Shown piece by piece: positions 50,132-59,431 of a DNA stretch of 64,000 nucleotides. Origin of the DNA: Streptomyces flaveus (GTDB lineage Bacteria; Actinomycetota; Actinomycetes; Streptomycetales; Streptomycetaceae); NCBI RefSeq assembly GCF_014647675.1, contig NZ_BMPQ01000009.1:219198-283197 (forward strand), read 5' to 3'. The notes under the pieces are model-generated. The model had not been told where the DNA came from, did no database searches, and worked only from the letters and a program-made list of their open reading frames with translations. Both the position numbers and the translations under genes were made by a program. The stretch's first letter is position 1. Every line of letters begins with the position of its first letter.

Positions 50132-50898
50132 GCCTGTCGCCCACCGGAGCGCTCAGGCAGTCCGGCAACCTGTTCGCGATGGCCCTGGACGTCGTCCGGA
50201 CCATGCCCCGACGTCCTTTCCAGGCACGGGAGTTCATCCAGCAGGCCTGGTTCGTCGCGAGCGTGACCATCCTGCCGACGGCCCTCGTCTCGATCCCCTT
50301 CGGCGCGGTCATCGCCTTGCAGATCGGCAGCCTCACGCGGCAGTTGGGCGCCCAGTCCTTCTCGGGCGCGGCCTCGGTGCTCGCCGTGCTGCGGGAGGCC
50401 TCGCCGATCGTCACCGCGCTGCTGATCGCGGGCGCGGGCGGCACGGCGATCTGCGCGGACCTCGGGGCGCGCAAGATCCGGGACGAGATCGACGCGATGC
50501 AGGTGCTCGGCATCGACCCGATCCACCGCCTCGTCGTGCCCCGCGTACTGGCCTCGATGGTGGTGGCCGTGCTGCTCAACGGCCTGGTGTCGGTGGTCGG
50601 CGTCGCAGGCGGCTACTTCTTCAACGTCATCCTCCAGAACGGCACCCCCGGCGCCTACCTAGCCTCCTTCACCACCCTCGCCCAGCTCTCCGACCTCTGG
50701 GCGGCCGAGATCAAGGCCCTCGTCTTCGGAGCGATCGCCGGGATCGTCGCCTCGTACAAGGGACTGACCGCGAAGGGCGGTCCGAAGGGCGTGGGCGACG
50801 CGGTGAACCAGTCGGTGGTGATCACTTTCATGTTGCTGTTCGTGACGAACTTCGTGATGACCGCCGTGTACTTCCAAGTCGTTCCGCAGAGGGGCTAG
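50128..50898 (+). CDS. MlaE/YrbE-type permease, first copy
   Basis: 256 residues with five to six hydrophobic segments. MlaE family blocks: FIQQAWFVASVTILPTALVSIPFGAVIALQIG region, REASPIVTALLIAGAGGTAICADLGARKIRDEIDAMQVLGIDP and the C-terminal VVITFMLLFVTNFVMTAVYF. It forms the inner-membrane lipid path with the second permease. Overlaps the ATPase gene by ATGA. Confidence 0.94.
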   Translation: MSLSPTGALRQSGNLFAMALDVVRTMPRRPFQAREFIQQAWFVASVTILPTALVSIPFGAVIALQIGSLTRQLGAQSFSGAASVLAVLREASPIVTALLIAGAGGTAICADLGARKIRDEIDAMQVLGIDPIHRLVVPRVLASMVVAVLLNGLVSVVGVAGGYFFNVILQNGTPGAYLASFTTLAQLSDLWAAEIKALVFGAIAGIVASYKGLTAKGGPKGVGDAVNQSVVITFMLLFVTNFVMTAVYFQVVPQRG

Positions 50899-50901
50899 TC
50901 G

Positions 50902-51717
50902 ATGCGACTTCTCGACCGCCCACTTCGCTCCCTCGAAGAGCTGGGCAGCCAACTGACCTTCTACAGGCGCTCGTTGGCGTGGACAGGGCGTACCCTGCGC
51001 CGCTACAAGAAAGAGATCCTGCGGCTGCTCGCCGAGGTGAGCTTCGGCCGTGGCGCGCTCGCCGTGGTCGGCGGCACGGTCGGTGTCATCGCCTTCCTGT
51101 CGTTCTTCACCGGCACGGAGGTGGGTCTTCAGGGGTACGCCGCGCTCAACCAGCTCGGCACCTCCAACTTCGTGGCGTTCCTGTCGGCGTACTTCAACAC
51201 CCGGGAGATCGCCCCGCTGGTGGCCGGGCTCGCGTTGTCCGCGACCGTCGGAGCCGGGTTCACCGCCCAGCTCGGCGCGATGCGGATCAGCGAGGAGACC
51301 GACGCCCTCGAAGTCATGGGCGTGCCCTCGTTGCCGTTCCTGGTGACGACCCGGATGATCGCCGGGTTCGTCGCCGTGATCCCGCTGTACGTGGTCGGGT
51401 TGCTGTCCTCGTACCTCGCCGCCCGGACCATCACCACCGGCTACTACGGGCAGTCGGCGGGCACGTACGACCACTACTTCCAGCAGTATCTGCCGCCGGT
51501 CGACGTGTTCTGGTCGTTCGGCAAGGTGATCGTCTTCGCTGTCCTGATCATCCTGGTGCACTGCTACTACGGCTACTACGCGAGCGGCGGACCGGCGAGC
51601 GTCGGCGTCGCCGTGGGCCGCGCCGTGCGGACGTCGATCGTCGCCATCAACGTCCTGGACTTCTTCCTGAGTCTCGCGATCTGGGGCGCCAACACGACTG
51701 TACGGATCGCGGGGTGA
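50902..51717 (+). CDS. MlaE/YrbE-type permease, second copy
   Basis: 271 residues, the partner YrbEB permease: GYAALNQLGTSNFVAFLSAYFNTREIAPLVAGLALSATVGAGF region, AQLGAMRISEETDALEVMGV and VAINVLDFFLSLAIWG. It starts 3 bases after the first permease, as in every mce operon. Confidence 0.94.
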   Translation: MRLLDRPLRSLEELGSQLTFYRRSLAWTGRTLRRYKKEILRLLAEVSFGRGALAVVGGTVGVIAFLSFFTGTEVGLQGYAALNQLGTSNFVAFLSAYFNTREIAPLVAGLALSATVGAGFTAQLGAMRISEETDALEVMGVPSLPFLVTTRMIAGFVAVIPLYVVGLLSSYLAARTITTGYYGQSAGTYDHYFQQYLPPVDVFWSFGKVIVFAVLIILVHCYYGYYASGGPASVGVAVGRAVRTSIVAINVLDFFLSLAIWGANTTVRIAG

Positions 51718-51725
51718 GCCGCCGT

Positions 51726-52973
51726 ATGAGAGTGCTGAGACTGCGGTTGTACGGCGTCGTCTTCCTCGCCGTGCTCGCGCTGCTGCTGTCGCTCGCCGTG
51801 GCCGTCTACCAGCAGGCGTTCACCCCGGTCGTGCGCATCACGCTGGAGGCCGACAGCCTCGGCAACCAACTCGATCCGCGCGCCGACGTCAAGCTGCGCG
51901 GGCTACTAGTGGGCGAGGTGCGCGCGGTGCGGGCCGACGGCGAGAAGGCCACGTTGGACATCGCGCTCAAGCCGGAGCACGTCGCGCACATTCCCGCCGA
52001 CGTGCACGCGCGGCTGCTGCCCAAGACGCTGTTCGGCGAGAAGTACGTCGACCTGGTGGCGCCCCGGGACACGAACGCCCGGGCCATCCGCGCCGGGGAC
52101 GTCATCACCCAGGACCGTACGAAGGCCGGTATCGAGTTGCAGCAACTGCTGAACGATCTGCTGCCGTTGCTGCGGACCGTGCAGCCCGGCAAGCTCAACG
52201 CCACGCTCTCGGCGTTCTCCACCGCGCTGGAGGGGCGCGGCGACCGGATCGGCGACAACCTCGTTCGCGTCGAGGACTATCTGCGCCGCCTCAACCCGCA
52301 CATGCCGTCCCTGAAGGAGGACATCGCGCGGTTCGCCGACGTCGCCGAAGTGTACGGAGACGCGGCACCCGACCTGATGAAGATCCTGCGCAACACCGTC
52401 ACCACCAGCCGCACCCTCGTCGAGAAGCGGGACCAACTGGCCGCCGCACTCACCGCGACCACCGGCGTCGCGGGCACCGCGGACGAGTTCCTCGACGACA
52501 ACGGCGACCGGCTGATCACCCTCGGCCGGGTCTCCCGCCCCACGCTTGACCTCTTCGCCCGCTATTCGCCCGAGTACCCCTGCCTCCTCGACGGCCTGGT
52601 CCGGCAGGAGGAAGCCGCGGAGGAGGCGTTCCGCGGCGGCAAGATGCGCATCACCCTCGAAGTCGTCCGGCAGCGGCCCGCGTACGAACCGGGTGAGGAG
52701 CCGCGCTACGGCGAGCGGTCCGGGCCCGACTGCCGAGGTCTGCCCCATCCGGGGGTGCCCGCACCGCCCACGAAGCTCAACGACGGTACGTCATCGGGGA
52801 GTTCGGGCAACAGTCTGCCCGGCGGAATCGATGTGTCCGCCACCGAGGCCGAACAGCGCGCGGTCGGCTCCCTCGTGGCGCCCGCCATGGGCGTGCCCGC
52901 CGACGAGGTACCGCCGGTCGCGACCCTGCTTTTCGGCCCGATGGCCCGCGGAACGGCGGTGAGCGTCGCATGA
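51726..52973 (+). CDS. Mce protein A
   Basis: 415 residues. An N-terminal membrane helix (RLYGVVFLAVLALLLSLAVAVY, 7-28) is followed by the MCE domain (VRITLEADSLGNQLDPRADVKLRGLLVGEV, then YVDLVAP) and a long helical region that in mycobacteria builds the hexameric tube to the outer layer. The tail beyond residue 310 is low-complexity. First of six Mce subunits. Confidence 0.93.
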   Translation: MRVLRLRLYGVVFLAVLALLLSLAVAVYQQAFTPVVRITLEADSLGNQLDPRADVKLRGLLVGEVRAVRADGEKATLDIALKPEHVAHIPADVHARLLPKTLFGEKYVDLVAPRDTNARAIRAGDVITQDRTKAGIELQQLLNDLLPLLRTVQPGKLNATLSAFSTALEGRGDRIGDNLVRVEDYLRRLNPHMPSLKEDIARFADVAEVYGDAAPDLMKILRNTVTTSRTLVEKRDQLAAALTATTGVAGTADEFLDDNGDRLITLGRVSRPTLDLFARYSPEYPCLLDGLVRQEEAAEEAFRGGKMRITLEVVRQRPAYEPGEEPRYGERSGPDCRGLPHPGVPAPPTKLNDGTSSGSSGNSLPGGIDVSATEAEQRAVGSLVAPAMGVPADEVPPVATLLFGPMARGTAVSVA

Positions 52974-54022
52974 GCACAGGACGTACGAAGCCGACGGGAG
53001 CCCGGCAGACCGCCGCGCCGCTCATCAAGTTCAGCCTGTTCGCGGTGGTGACGATCCTGGCGACGGCCCTGCTCGCCGCCACGATCGTCAACATCTCCTT
53101 CACTCCCGAGCACACGTACCGCGCGGTGTTCAGCGACGTCACAGGCCTGGAGGAGGGCGACGACATACGGGTGGCCGGGGTGCGGGTCGGCGAGGTCGAG
53201 GGCATCCGGATCAAGGACCGTACGCGGGCGGAGGTGAGCTTCACGGTCAGCGAGGACCGTCCGCTGCTGCGCAGCACCGGCGCGGTCGTCCGCTACCGGA
53301 ACCTGGTCGGACAGCGGTACATCGCGCTGACCGAAGGTGCGGGCGACGGGACACGGCTGCGGCCCGGCGGCACGATTCCGCTGTCCCGGACCCGGCCCGC
53401 CCTGGATCTCAACGCGCTGCTGAACGGCTTCAAGCCGCTGTTCGCCGCGCTCAGCCCCAAGGACGTCAACCAGCTCGCCACCGAGATCATCAAGACGCTT
53501 CAGGGCGAGGGCGGCACCGTCAACAGCCTGCTCGCACACACGGCTTCGCTCACGACCACCCTCGCGGACCGCGACCAGCTGATCGGTTCCGTGATCGACA
53601 ACCTCAACACCGTGCTGCAGACGCTCGACCGGCGCGGCGCCCGCTTCTCCGGACTGCTCAAGCAGTTGCGGCGGGTGATCTCCGGACTGTCCGCCGACCG
53701 CAAGCCCATCGGCGACTCGCTGGTGAGCATCGGCGACCTGGCCGCGGCCACCTCGGGACTGCTCGAGGACGCGCGCCCACCCCTGAAGGACGACATCACC
53801 GAGCTGACCGATTTGACCGGAACGCTGAACAAGAACGAGAAGACCGTGGAGGGCGTCCTGAAGCGGCTGCCGAACAAGCTCAACGAGCTGACGGGGACGG
53901 CGTCCTATGGCTCCTGGTTCAACTTCTATCTCTGCGACTTCGACGGCCGCATCGTGCTGCCGAAGACGAAGCAGGTGCTCACTCCCGAGCTGCACGTGGC
54001 GAGGGCGAGGTGTGGCGGATGA
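52970..54022 (+). CDS. Mce protein B
   Basis: 350 residues; ATG inside the MceA stop. Membrane helix near 17-40 (PLIKFSLFAVVTILATALLAATIV), MCE domain (YRAVFSDVTGLEEGDDIRVAGVRVGEVEGI, RYIALTEG) and helical part ending WFNFYLCDFDGRIVLP, a conserved MceB cysteine end. Confidence 0.94.
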   Translation: MSTGRTKPTGARQTAAPLIKFSLFAVVTILATALLAATIVNISFTPEHTYRAVFSDVTGLEEGDDIRVAGVRVGEVEGIRIKDRTRAEVSFTVSEDRPLLRSTGAVVRYRNLVGQRYIALTEGAGDGTRLRPGGTIPLSRTRPALDLNALLNGFKPLFAALSPKDVNQLATEIIKTLQGEGGTVNSLLAHTASLTTTLADRDQLIGSVIDNLNTVLQTLDRRGARFSGLLKQLRRVISGLSADRKPIGDSLVSIGDLAAATSGLLEDARPPLKDDITELTDLTGTLNKNEKTVEGVLKRLPNKLNELTGTASYGSWFNFYLCDFDGRIVLPKTKQVLTPELHVARARCGG

Positions 54023-55131
54023 CCCGCAAGCACCGCCCGGAGCCCCTGGTGAAGGTCCGCATCGACCCGCCGAAGCTGCCGAGGTTCCTTCGGCCTAGGC
54101 TGCCGAGAATCCCGCAGCCGAGGCTGCCTCGGATACGGCTTCGCCCACGCCTGAAGCCGTTCCGGGACCGGAACCCCGTCGTCATCGGCGCCGCCGGCCT
54201 CACCGCCCTCGCGCTGCTGACCTTCGCCGCGTTCAACGCCGACAGTCTCCCGCTGATCGGCGGCGGCCGGACGTACAGCGCGGCCTTCTCGGAGGCGGGC
54301 GGGCTCAAGGCGGGCGACGAAGTGCGGATCGCCGGGGTCAAGGTCGGCAAGGTCGAGGAGGTCGATCTGGACGGCGACCACGTCAAGGTCACCTTCAAGG
54401 TCAAGGGCGAGCCTGGGTTCGGCCCGGCGACCGGTGCGTCGATCCGCGTCAAGACGATCCTCGGCGCGAAGTATCTCGCGCTGCATCCGAAGGGGCCGGG
54501 GCAGTTGAAGCCCGGCAGCGAGATCCCGCTGCGGCGGACGGTCGCGGCGTACGACGTCGTGCAGGCCTTCAGCGATCTGACCACCACGACCGAGGAGGTC
54601 GACACGGAGCGGCTCGCGCAGGCGCTGGACACCATCTCCACCACCTTCCAGGACTCGCCCGCCGAGGTGCGGGCGTCCGTCAAGGGGCTGTCGCGGATCT
54701 CGAAGACGGTGGCCTCTCGCGACAAGGCGCTGCGCGAACTCCTCGACCACGCGAACGGGGTCACCGGGGTGCTGGCCGAGCGTTCCGAGGACTTCTCCGC
54801 ACTCGTCAAGGACGGCGACAAGCTGTTCAAGGAGATCAACAAGCGGCGCACGGCGATCCACAACCTGCTCAAGAGCTCCGCCGCGCTCGGCATCCAGCTC
54901 TCCGGTCTGGTCGAGGACAACAGCAAGGAGATCGGGCCCGCTCTCAAGGGCCTCAACACCTTCGTGAAGATGCTCGAACGCAACCAGTCGAGCCTCGACC
55001 GGAGCGTCAAACTGCTCGCCCCCTATGTGCGGGTCTTCACCAACACCCTCGGCAACGGCCGCTGGTTCGACAGCTACATCCAGAACCTGGTCGCCGCTCC
55101 GGTGGTGCCGCGGACGGGAGGCTCGCGATGA
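54019..55131 (+). CDS. Mce protein C
   Basis: 370 residues from ATG 54019, overlapping MceB. An unusually long basic, proline-rich N-terminus (PRFLRPRLPRIPQPRLPRIR) precedes the membrane helix (VVIGAAGLTALALLTFAAFN, 57-76). The MCE domain (AGGLKAGDEVRIAGVKVGKVEEV, ILGAKYLALHPKG) and a coiled helical tail follow. Confidence 0.94.
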   Translation: MTRKHRPEPLVKVRIDPPKLPRFLRPRLPRIPQPRLPRIRLRPRLKPFRDRNPVVIGAAGLTALALLTFAAFNADSLPLIGGGRTYSAAFSEAGGLKAGDEVRIAGVKVGKVEEVDLDGDHVKVTFKVKGEPGFGPATGASIRVKTILGAKYLALHPKGPGQLKPGSEIPLRRTVAAYDVVQAFSDLTTTTEEVDTERLAQALDTISTTFQDSPAEVRASVKGLSRISKTVASRDKALRELLDHANGVTGVLAERSEDFSALVKDGDKLFKEINKRRTAIHNLLKSSAALGIQLSGLVEDNSKEIGPALKGLNTFVKMLERNQSSLDRSVKLLAPYVRVFTNTLGNGRWFDSYIQNLVAAPVVPRTGGSR

Positions 55132-56276
55132 AGTCACCACTGGAGAGTTCACCCATGGCTCGCCGTCTGGCCCTGGTCACCGCCCTGGCCGTGGTCGCGA
55201 CGCTCGCCGTCGTGCTGTGGCCTCGTTCGGAGCCCGTGCGCGTGACGGCGTACTTCCCGCGCACCGTCGGTATCTACCCCGGCTCGGACGTCCGCGTCCT
55301 CGGGGTCCGGATCGGCGAGGTCAAGAAGATCACGCCGGAGGGCAAGCGGGTGCGGGTGGAGCTGGAGTACGAGGAGGGGCGCAAGGTACCGGCCGAGGCC
55401 AAAGCGGCCATCATCAACTCCTCGGTGGTCAGCGACCGTTACGTACAGCTGCTGCCGGTGTACCGGAAGGGCCCGGTGCTGCGGGACGGTGACGTGATCC
55501 CCGAGGCGCGTACGGCCGTACCGGTAGAGCTGGACCGGATCTTCGACAGTCTGCACACCACGTCGGAGGCGCTCGGCCCGAATGGGGCGAACGAAGACGG
55601 CTCGCTGTCACGGCTGTTGGGAGTGAGCGCCGACAACCTCGACGGGCAGGGCGAGAACCTGAACCAGACGGTCGAGGACCTTTCGCAGGCGGTCACGACC
55701 CTGTCCGACGGACGGGGGGACCTGTTCGGGACCGTACGCAACCTGCAGGTGTTCACGGCCGCGCTGGCGGCCGACGACAAGAGCGTGCGGTCGTTCAACG
55801 GCAGCCTCGCCAAGGTGGCGAAGCAGCTCGCCGGGGAGCGCAAGGACCTCGCGGCGGCGCTGAAGCACCTGGGGACGGCGCTCGGGGACATCTCCGAGTT
55901 CGTGAAGAAGAACAAGAAGTCGCTGACCTCGAACGTGAAGGGCCTCAGCAAGGTCACGAAGGTCCTCGTCACCCAACGGGCCGCTTTGGAGGAGCTGTTG
56001 GAGGTCGCGCCGACCGGTCTGTCCAATCTCCAGAACGCCTACAACGCGTCCTCCGGCACCCTCGACACCCGCAACAACCCGGACGGGCCGCAGGATCCGG
56101 CGGCGGTGCTGTGCTCATTGCTGAAGACGACCGGGGACGAGGGCGGCAAGAACCCGGACTGCGGGGATCTGAAGAAGCTCTTCGACTCCCTGCCCGAGGT
56201 GCCGCGGGCCCCGGCGGTGCCGAGTACGGGCACGGTCGACCGGACGCTGGGCGGAATTCTGGGGGCGAGCGCATGA
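55128..56276 (+). CDS. Mce protein D
   Basis: 382 residues. N-terminal helix LALVTALAVVATLAVVLW (14-31), MCE domain (VTAYFPRTVGIYPGSDVRVLGVRIGEV, VVSDRYVQLLPVY) and long coiled helices with repeated NLNQTVEDLSQAVTTL-type heptads. ATG overlaps the MceC stop. Confidence 0.94.
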   Translation: MKSPLESSPMARRLALVTALAVVATLAVVLWPRSEPVRVTAYFPRTVGIYPGSDVRVLGVRIGEVKKITPEGKRVRVELEYEEGRKVPAEAKAAIINSSVVSDRYVQLLPVYRKGPVLRDGDVIPEARTAVPVELDRIFDSLHTTSEALGPNGANEDGSLSRLLGVSADNLDGQGENLNQTVEDLSQAVTTLSDGRGDLFGTVRNLQVFTAALAADDKSVRSFNGSLAKVAKQLAGERKDLAAALKHLGTALGDISEFVKKNKKSLTSNVKGLSKVTKVLVTQRAALEELLEVAPTGLSNLQNAYNASSGTLDTRNNPDGPQDPAAVLCSLLKTTGDEGGKNPDCGDLKKLFDSLPEVPRAPAVPSTGTVDRTLGGILGASA

Positions 56277-57568
56277 GCATGCTGCACAAGGGCGGGGCGG
56301 TCGCCTGGGCGGCGGTCGGTTCGGTGCTGCTGTCCGGCTGCGAGTTCAACGGCTGGTACGACGTCGAACTGCCCGGTGGCGCCGCCGCGGACGGTCACGC
56401 CTACCACGTCACGGTCGAGTTCAGGGACGTACTGGACCTTGTGCCGCAGTCGGCGGTCAAGGTCAACAACGTCACCGTGGGCGCCGTCGAGAAGGTGGAG
56501 CTGGCAGGCTGGCACGCGCGGGTACGGCTGCGCGTCGCCGACTCGGTGAAGCTGCCCGGCAACGCGGTCGCCGAGCTGCGGCAGACCAGCATGCTCGGCG
56601 AGAAGTACGTGGCGCTGTCCGCCCCGCCGGACACCGACCCCGTGGGCCGACTCGGCAACGGCGACCGGATCCCGCTGTCCCACAGCGGCCGCAACCCGGA
56701 GATCGAAGAGGTGCTGTCCGCCCTGTCCGCACTCCTCAACGGCGGCGGAGTGGCCCAGCTCAAGACGATCACCGTGGAACTCAACAAGGCTCTGGCGGGC
56801 CGGGAGAACCGGGTCAAATCCCTGCTCAAGGAGCTGAACACGTTCCTCGGCGGCCTGGACGAGCAGCGCAAGGACGTCGTGCGCGCGCTCGAGGGCATCG
56901 ATCGGCTGGCCAAACGGCTGGGCAAGGAGAAGAAGACCATCGCGCGGGCCGTCGACACCATGCCGCCCGCGCTGAAGGTCCTCGCCGACCAGCGACGTGA
57001 TCTGACGAAGATGCTCACCGCGCTGTCGAAGCTCGGCAAGACCGGCACCAAGGTGGTCAACGCCTCGCGGGACGACACGGTCGCGAACCTGAAGCAGCTG
57101 AGGCCGATCCTGCAACAGCTCGACAAGGCGGGCGACGATCTGCCCAACTCCCTTGAGATGCTGACCACTTACCCGTTTCCGCGCAACGCGGTGGACGCCG
57201 TCAAGGGCGACTACGTCAACCTCAAGATCACCGCCGACCTCGATCTGACGGGCATCTACGGCAACCTCACCGACGAGCCCGGGGAGGGGGGTGGAGAGGA
57301 CAAGGGCCAGGACGCCGGGCCCGAGGTCCCGGATCCGCCCGAACTCCCGGACGTACCGGACGTACCGGATCTGCCGACCCCCACGGCGCTGCCGAGCACG
57401 CCGAGCCTGCCGGACGCGCCCGTCGAGCCCTCGGCGCCCTCGGACGGCGATCCGCTGTGCCCACCGGTGTGCACCAGCAGTTACGCCGCCCACGGGACCT
57501 CGGGTGACCTTCCGTCAGGGATCGACCTCGCGCTCGCGGAGCTCATGCTGAAGGGGATACAGCCGTGA
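56273..57568 (+). CDS. Mce protein E (lipoprotein)
   Basis: 431 residues from ATG 56273. Signal peptide with lipobox LLSGC (cysteine at residue 23), which is the LprK/MceE pattern, so this subunit is lipid-anchored. MCE domain (VTVEFRDVLDLVPQSAVKVNNVTVGAVEKV, MLGEKYVALSAP), helices, then a proline-rich repeat of P-D-V-P-type units near 350-395. Confidence 0.94.
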   Translation: MSMLHKGGAVAWAAVGSVLLSGCEFNGWYDVELPGGAAADGHAYHVTVEFRDVLDLVPQSAVKVNNVTVGAVEKVELAGWHARVRLRVADSVKLPGNAVAELRQTSMLGEKYVALSAPPDTDPVGRLGNGDRIPLSHSGRNPEIEEVLSALSALLNGGGVAQLKTITVELNKALAGRENRVKSLLKELNTFLGGLDEQRKDVVRALEGIDRLAKRLGKEKKTIARAVDTMPPALKVLADQRRDLTKMLTALSKLGKTGTKVVNASRDDTVANLKQLRPILQQLDKAGDDLPNSLEMLTTYPFPRNAVDAVKGDYVNLKITADLDLTGIYGNLTDEPGEGGGEDKGQDAGPEVPDPPELPDVPDVPDLPTPTALPSTPSLPDAPVEPSAPSDGDPLCPPVCTSSYAAHGTSGDLPSGIDLALAELMLKGIQP

Positions 57569-58842
57569 TCACACGTACGGTCAAGGCCCAGCTGCTCGCC
57601 TTCGCCACCGTCACCGCCGTCGGGGTGTCGTACGTCGGCGCCGAGTACACGGGCCTGGTGGACGAACTCCTCGACCGCGGTTACACCGTGCGGGCCGACT
57701 TCGCCGACTCCGGGGGTATCTTCTCCGGCGCCGAGGTCACGTATCGCGGGGTGCCGGTGGGCCGGGTCGGCTCGCTGCGGCTCACCGGCTCCAAGGGCGT
57801 CTCGGTGTCCCTCGACATCGAGGGCGACGGGCCGCGCATCCCGGCGGACACCCTGGCCGTGGTGGCGAACCGTTCGGCGGTGGGTGAGCAGTACGTCGAT
57901 CTGCAGCCGCGCGACTCCGGCGGCCCGTATCTGCTCGACGGCAGCACGATCCCGCGGGAGAGCACGCGGGTTCCGCTGCCCACCACGGACATGGTCCTCA
58001 GTCTTGACCGGCTGGTCACCTCGGTCGGCAAGGACGATCTGAGGGTCACCGTCGACGAGTTGGGCAAGGCCTTCGCCGGCACCGGACCGCGGCTGAGCCG
58101 ACTGGTGGACTCGGGCAACGCGCTCGTGGAGTCGGCGTCCGACTCGCTCCCGCAGACGGTCTCGCTGATCGAGGACTCACGGAAGGTCCTCAAGACGCAG
58201 GCCGACCAGGGCTCGTCCATCAAGTCGTTCTCCCGTGATCTGGCGGCGCTCACCGCGGAGTTGAAGTCGAGCGACGGGGACCTGCGCAGGCTGATCGGAA
58301 ACGCGCCGCCGGCCGCGCAGGAGGTCAACTCGCTGCTCAAGTCCACCAGTCCGGACCTTCGGGTCCTGCTGGCCAACCTGATCAGCGGGGGCCAGGTCAC
58401 GGTGGCGCGGCTGCCCGGCGTGGAGCAGGCCCTGGTCACCTTCCCGGTGGTGGTCGCCGGCAGTTACACCGTCATCCCGGGCGACGGCACCACCCACTTC
58501 GGGCTTGTCCTCAACGCCGACGATCCGCCGCCGTGCACCCAGGGATACGGGACGCGGCGGCGCGACCCCGCGGACACGGGCACGCGCCCGGCGAACACCG
58601 ACGCGCGCTGCACTGCTCCACGCGGCGGGGACACCTCGGTGCGCGGCGCACAGAACGCGCCCGGTGCCTCGGCCGGTTCCGGCGGTGCCGGCCGGGCGGC
58701 GTACGTCGCGCCGTACGACCCGGAGACCGGCACCGCGACCGGCCCGGACGGAACGCCTGTCGAGATCGGCTCGACAGGCGGACAGCAGACCGTGTTCGGA
58801 AAGGAATCGTGGCAATGGCTGCTAGTGGGACCGATGGCGTGA
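57565..58842 (+). CDS. Mce protein F
   Basis: 425 residues from GTG 57565 inside the MceE stop. Helix AQLLAFATVTAVGVSYVGA (8-26), MCE domain (VRADFADSGGIFSGAEVTYRGVPVGRV, AVGEQYVDLQPRD), a helical region and a glycine/alanine-rich tail. Last Mce subunit. Confidence 0.94.
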   Translation: MITRTVKAQLLAFATVTAVGVSYVGAEYTGLVDELLDRGYTVRADFADSGGIFSGAEVTYRGVPVGRVGSLRLTGSKGVSVSLDIEGDGPRIPADTLAVVANRSAVGEQYVDLQPRDSGGPYLLDGSTIPRESTRVPLPTTDMVLSLDRLVTSVGKDDLRVTVDELGKAFAGTGPRLSRLVDSGNALVESASDSLPQTVSLIEDSRKVLKTQADQGSSIKSFSRDLAALTAELKSSDGDLRRLIGNAPPAAQEVNSLLKSTSPDLRVLLANLISGGQVTVARLPGVEQALVTFPVVVAGSYTVIPGDGTTHFGLVLNADDPPPCTQGYGTRRRDPADTGTRPANTDARCTAPRGGDTSVRGAQNAPGASAGSGGAGRAAYVAPYDPETGTATGPDGTPVEIGSTGGQQTVFGKESWQWLLVGPMA

Positions 58843-59390
58843 TCGGGAAGCTGCAGACGCTGAGGGTCGTGGCGTTCGCCGGGCGTCGCGGGGCACTTCT
58901 GGGTTCCGCCCGGCGGCGCAGGGCTCTGTCGGTGGGACTCGCCGTGGCGACGGCTGTGACCACCGCGCTGACCATCTGGCTGAGCCTCCAGTTGCTCGAG
59001 CGGCACGAGGCGGAGCAGCGGCGCCAGGACATCCTCGCGGCGGCCCGTCAGTCGGCGCTGAACTTCACCTCGCTCGACTACCGGCACTACGACCGGGACA
59101 GCGGGAACGTGCTGAAGGGCGCCACCGGCGACTTCAAGGAGCAGTTCGCCGCTCAGACCGAGGAGTTGACCGCGCTGGTCTCCCGGAACAAGTCGGTGTC
59201 CGAGGGGCGGGTCCTCGATGCGGGCATCGTCCGGTCCGACGAGCGCTCGGCCCGGGTCCTGGTGGTCGCCGACAGCAAGGTGACCAACACGGCCGTGCCC
59301 GACGGGGAGGCGCGTACGTACCGGCTGCAACTCGACCTCGTCCTGAGGGACGGTCGCTGGCTGACGTCCGACGTGGAGTTCGTCGGCTGA
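58815..59390 (+). CDS. Mce-associated membrane protein 1
   Basis: 191 residues from ATG 58815, overlapping the end of MceF by 28 bases. One membrane helix (LSVGLAVATAVTTALTIWLSL, 38-58) and an extracellular NTF2-like domain (SALNFTSLDYRHYDRDSGNVLKGATGDF, RVLVVADSKVTNT). Mas proteins stabilise the Mce complex in mycobacteria. Confidence 0.9.
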   Translation: MAASGTDGVIGKLQTLRVVAFAGRRGALLGSARRRRALSVGLAVATAVTTALTIWLSLQLLERHEAEQRRQDILAAARQSALNFTSLDYRHYDRDSGNVLKGATGDFKEQFAAQTEELTALVSRNKSVSEGRVLDAGIVRSDERSARVLVVADSKVTNTAVPDGEARTYRLQLDLVLRDGRWLTSDVEFVG

Positions 59391-59431
59391 CCGCTCTCCA
59401 CCCCGCCGTACAACCAGTAAGGAGTAAGACC

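Noticed and set aside
50979..51725. In-frame extension upstream of the first Mce protein
   Set aside because: It overlaps the second permease in another frame and has no Mce or signal sequence; ATG 51726 gives the normal Mce start.
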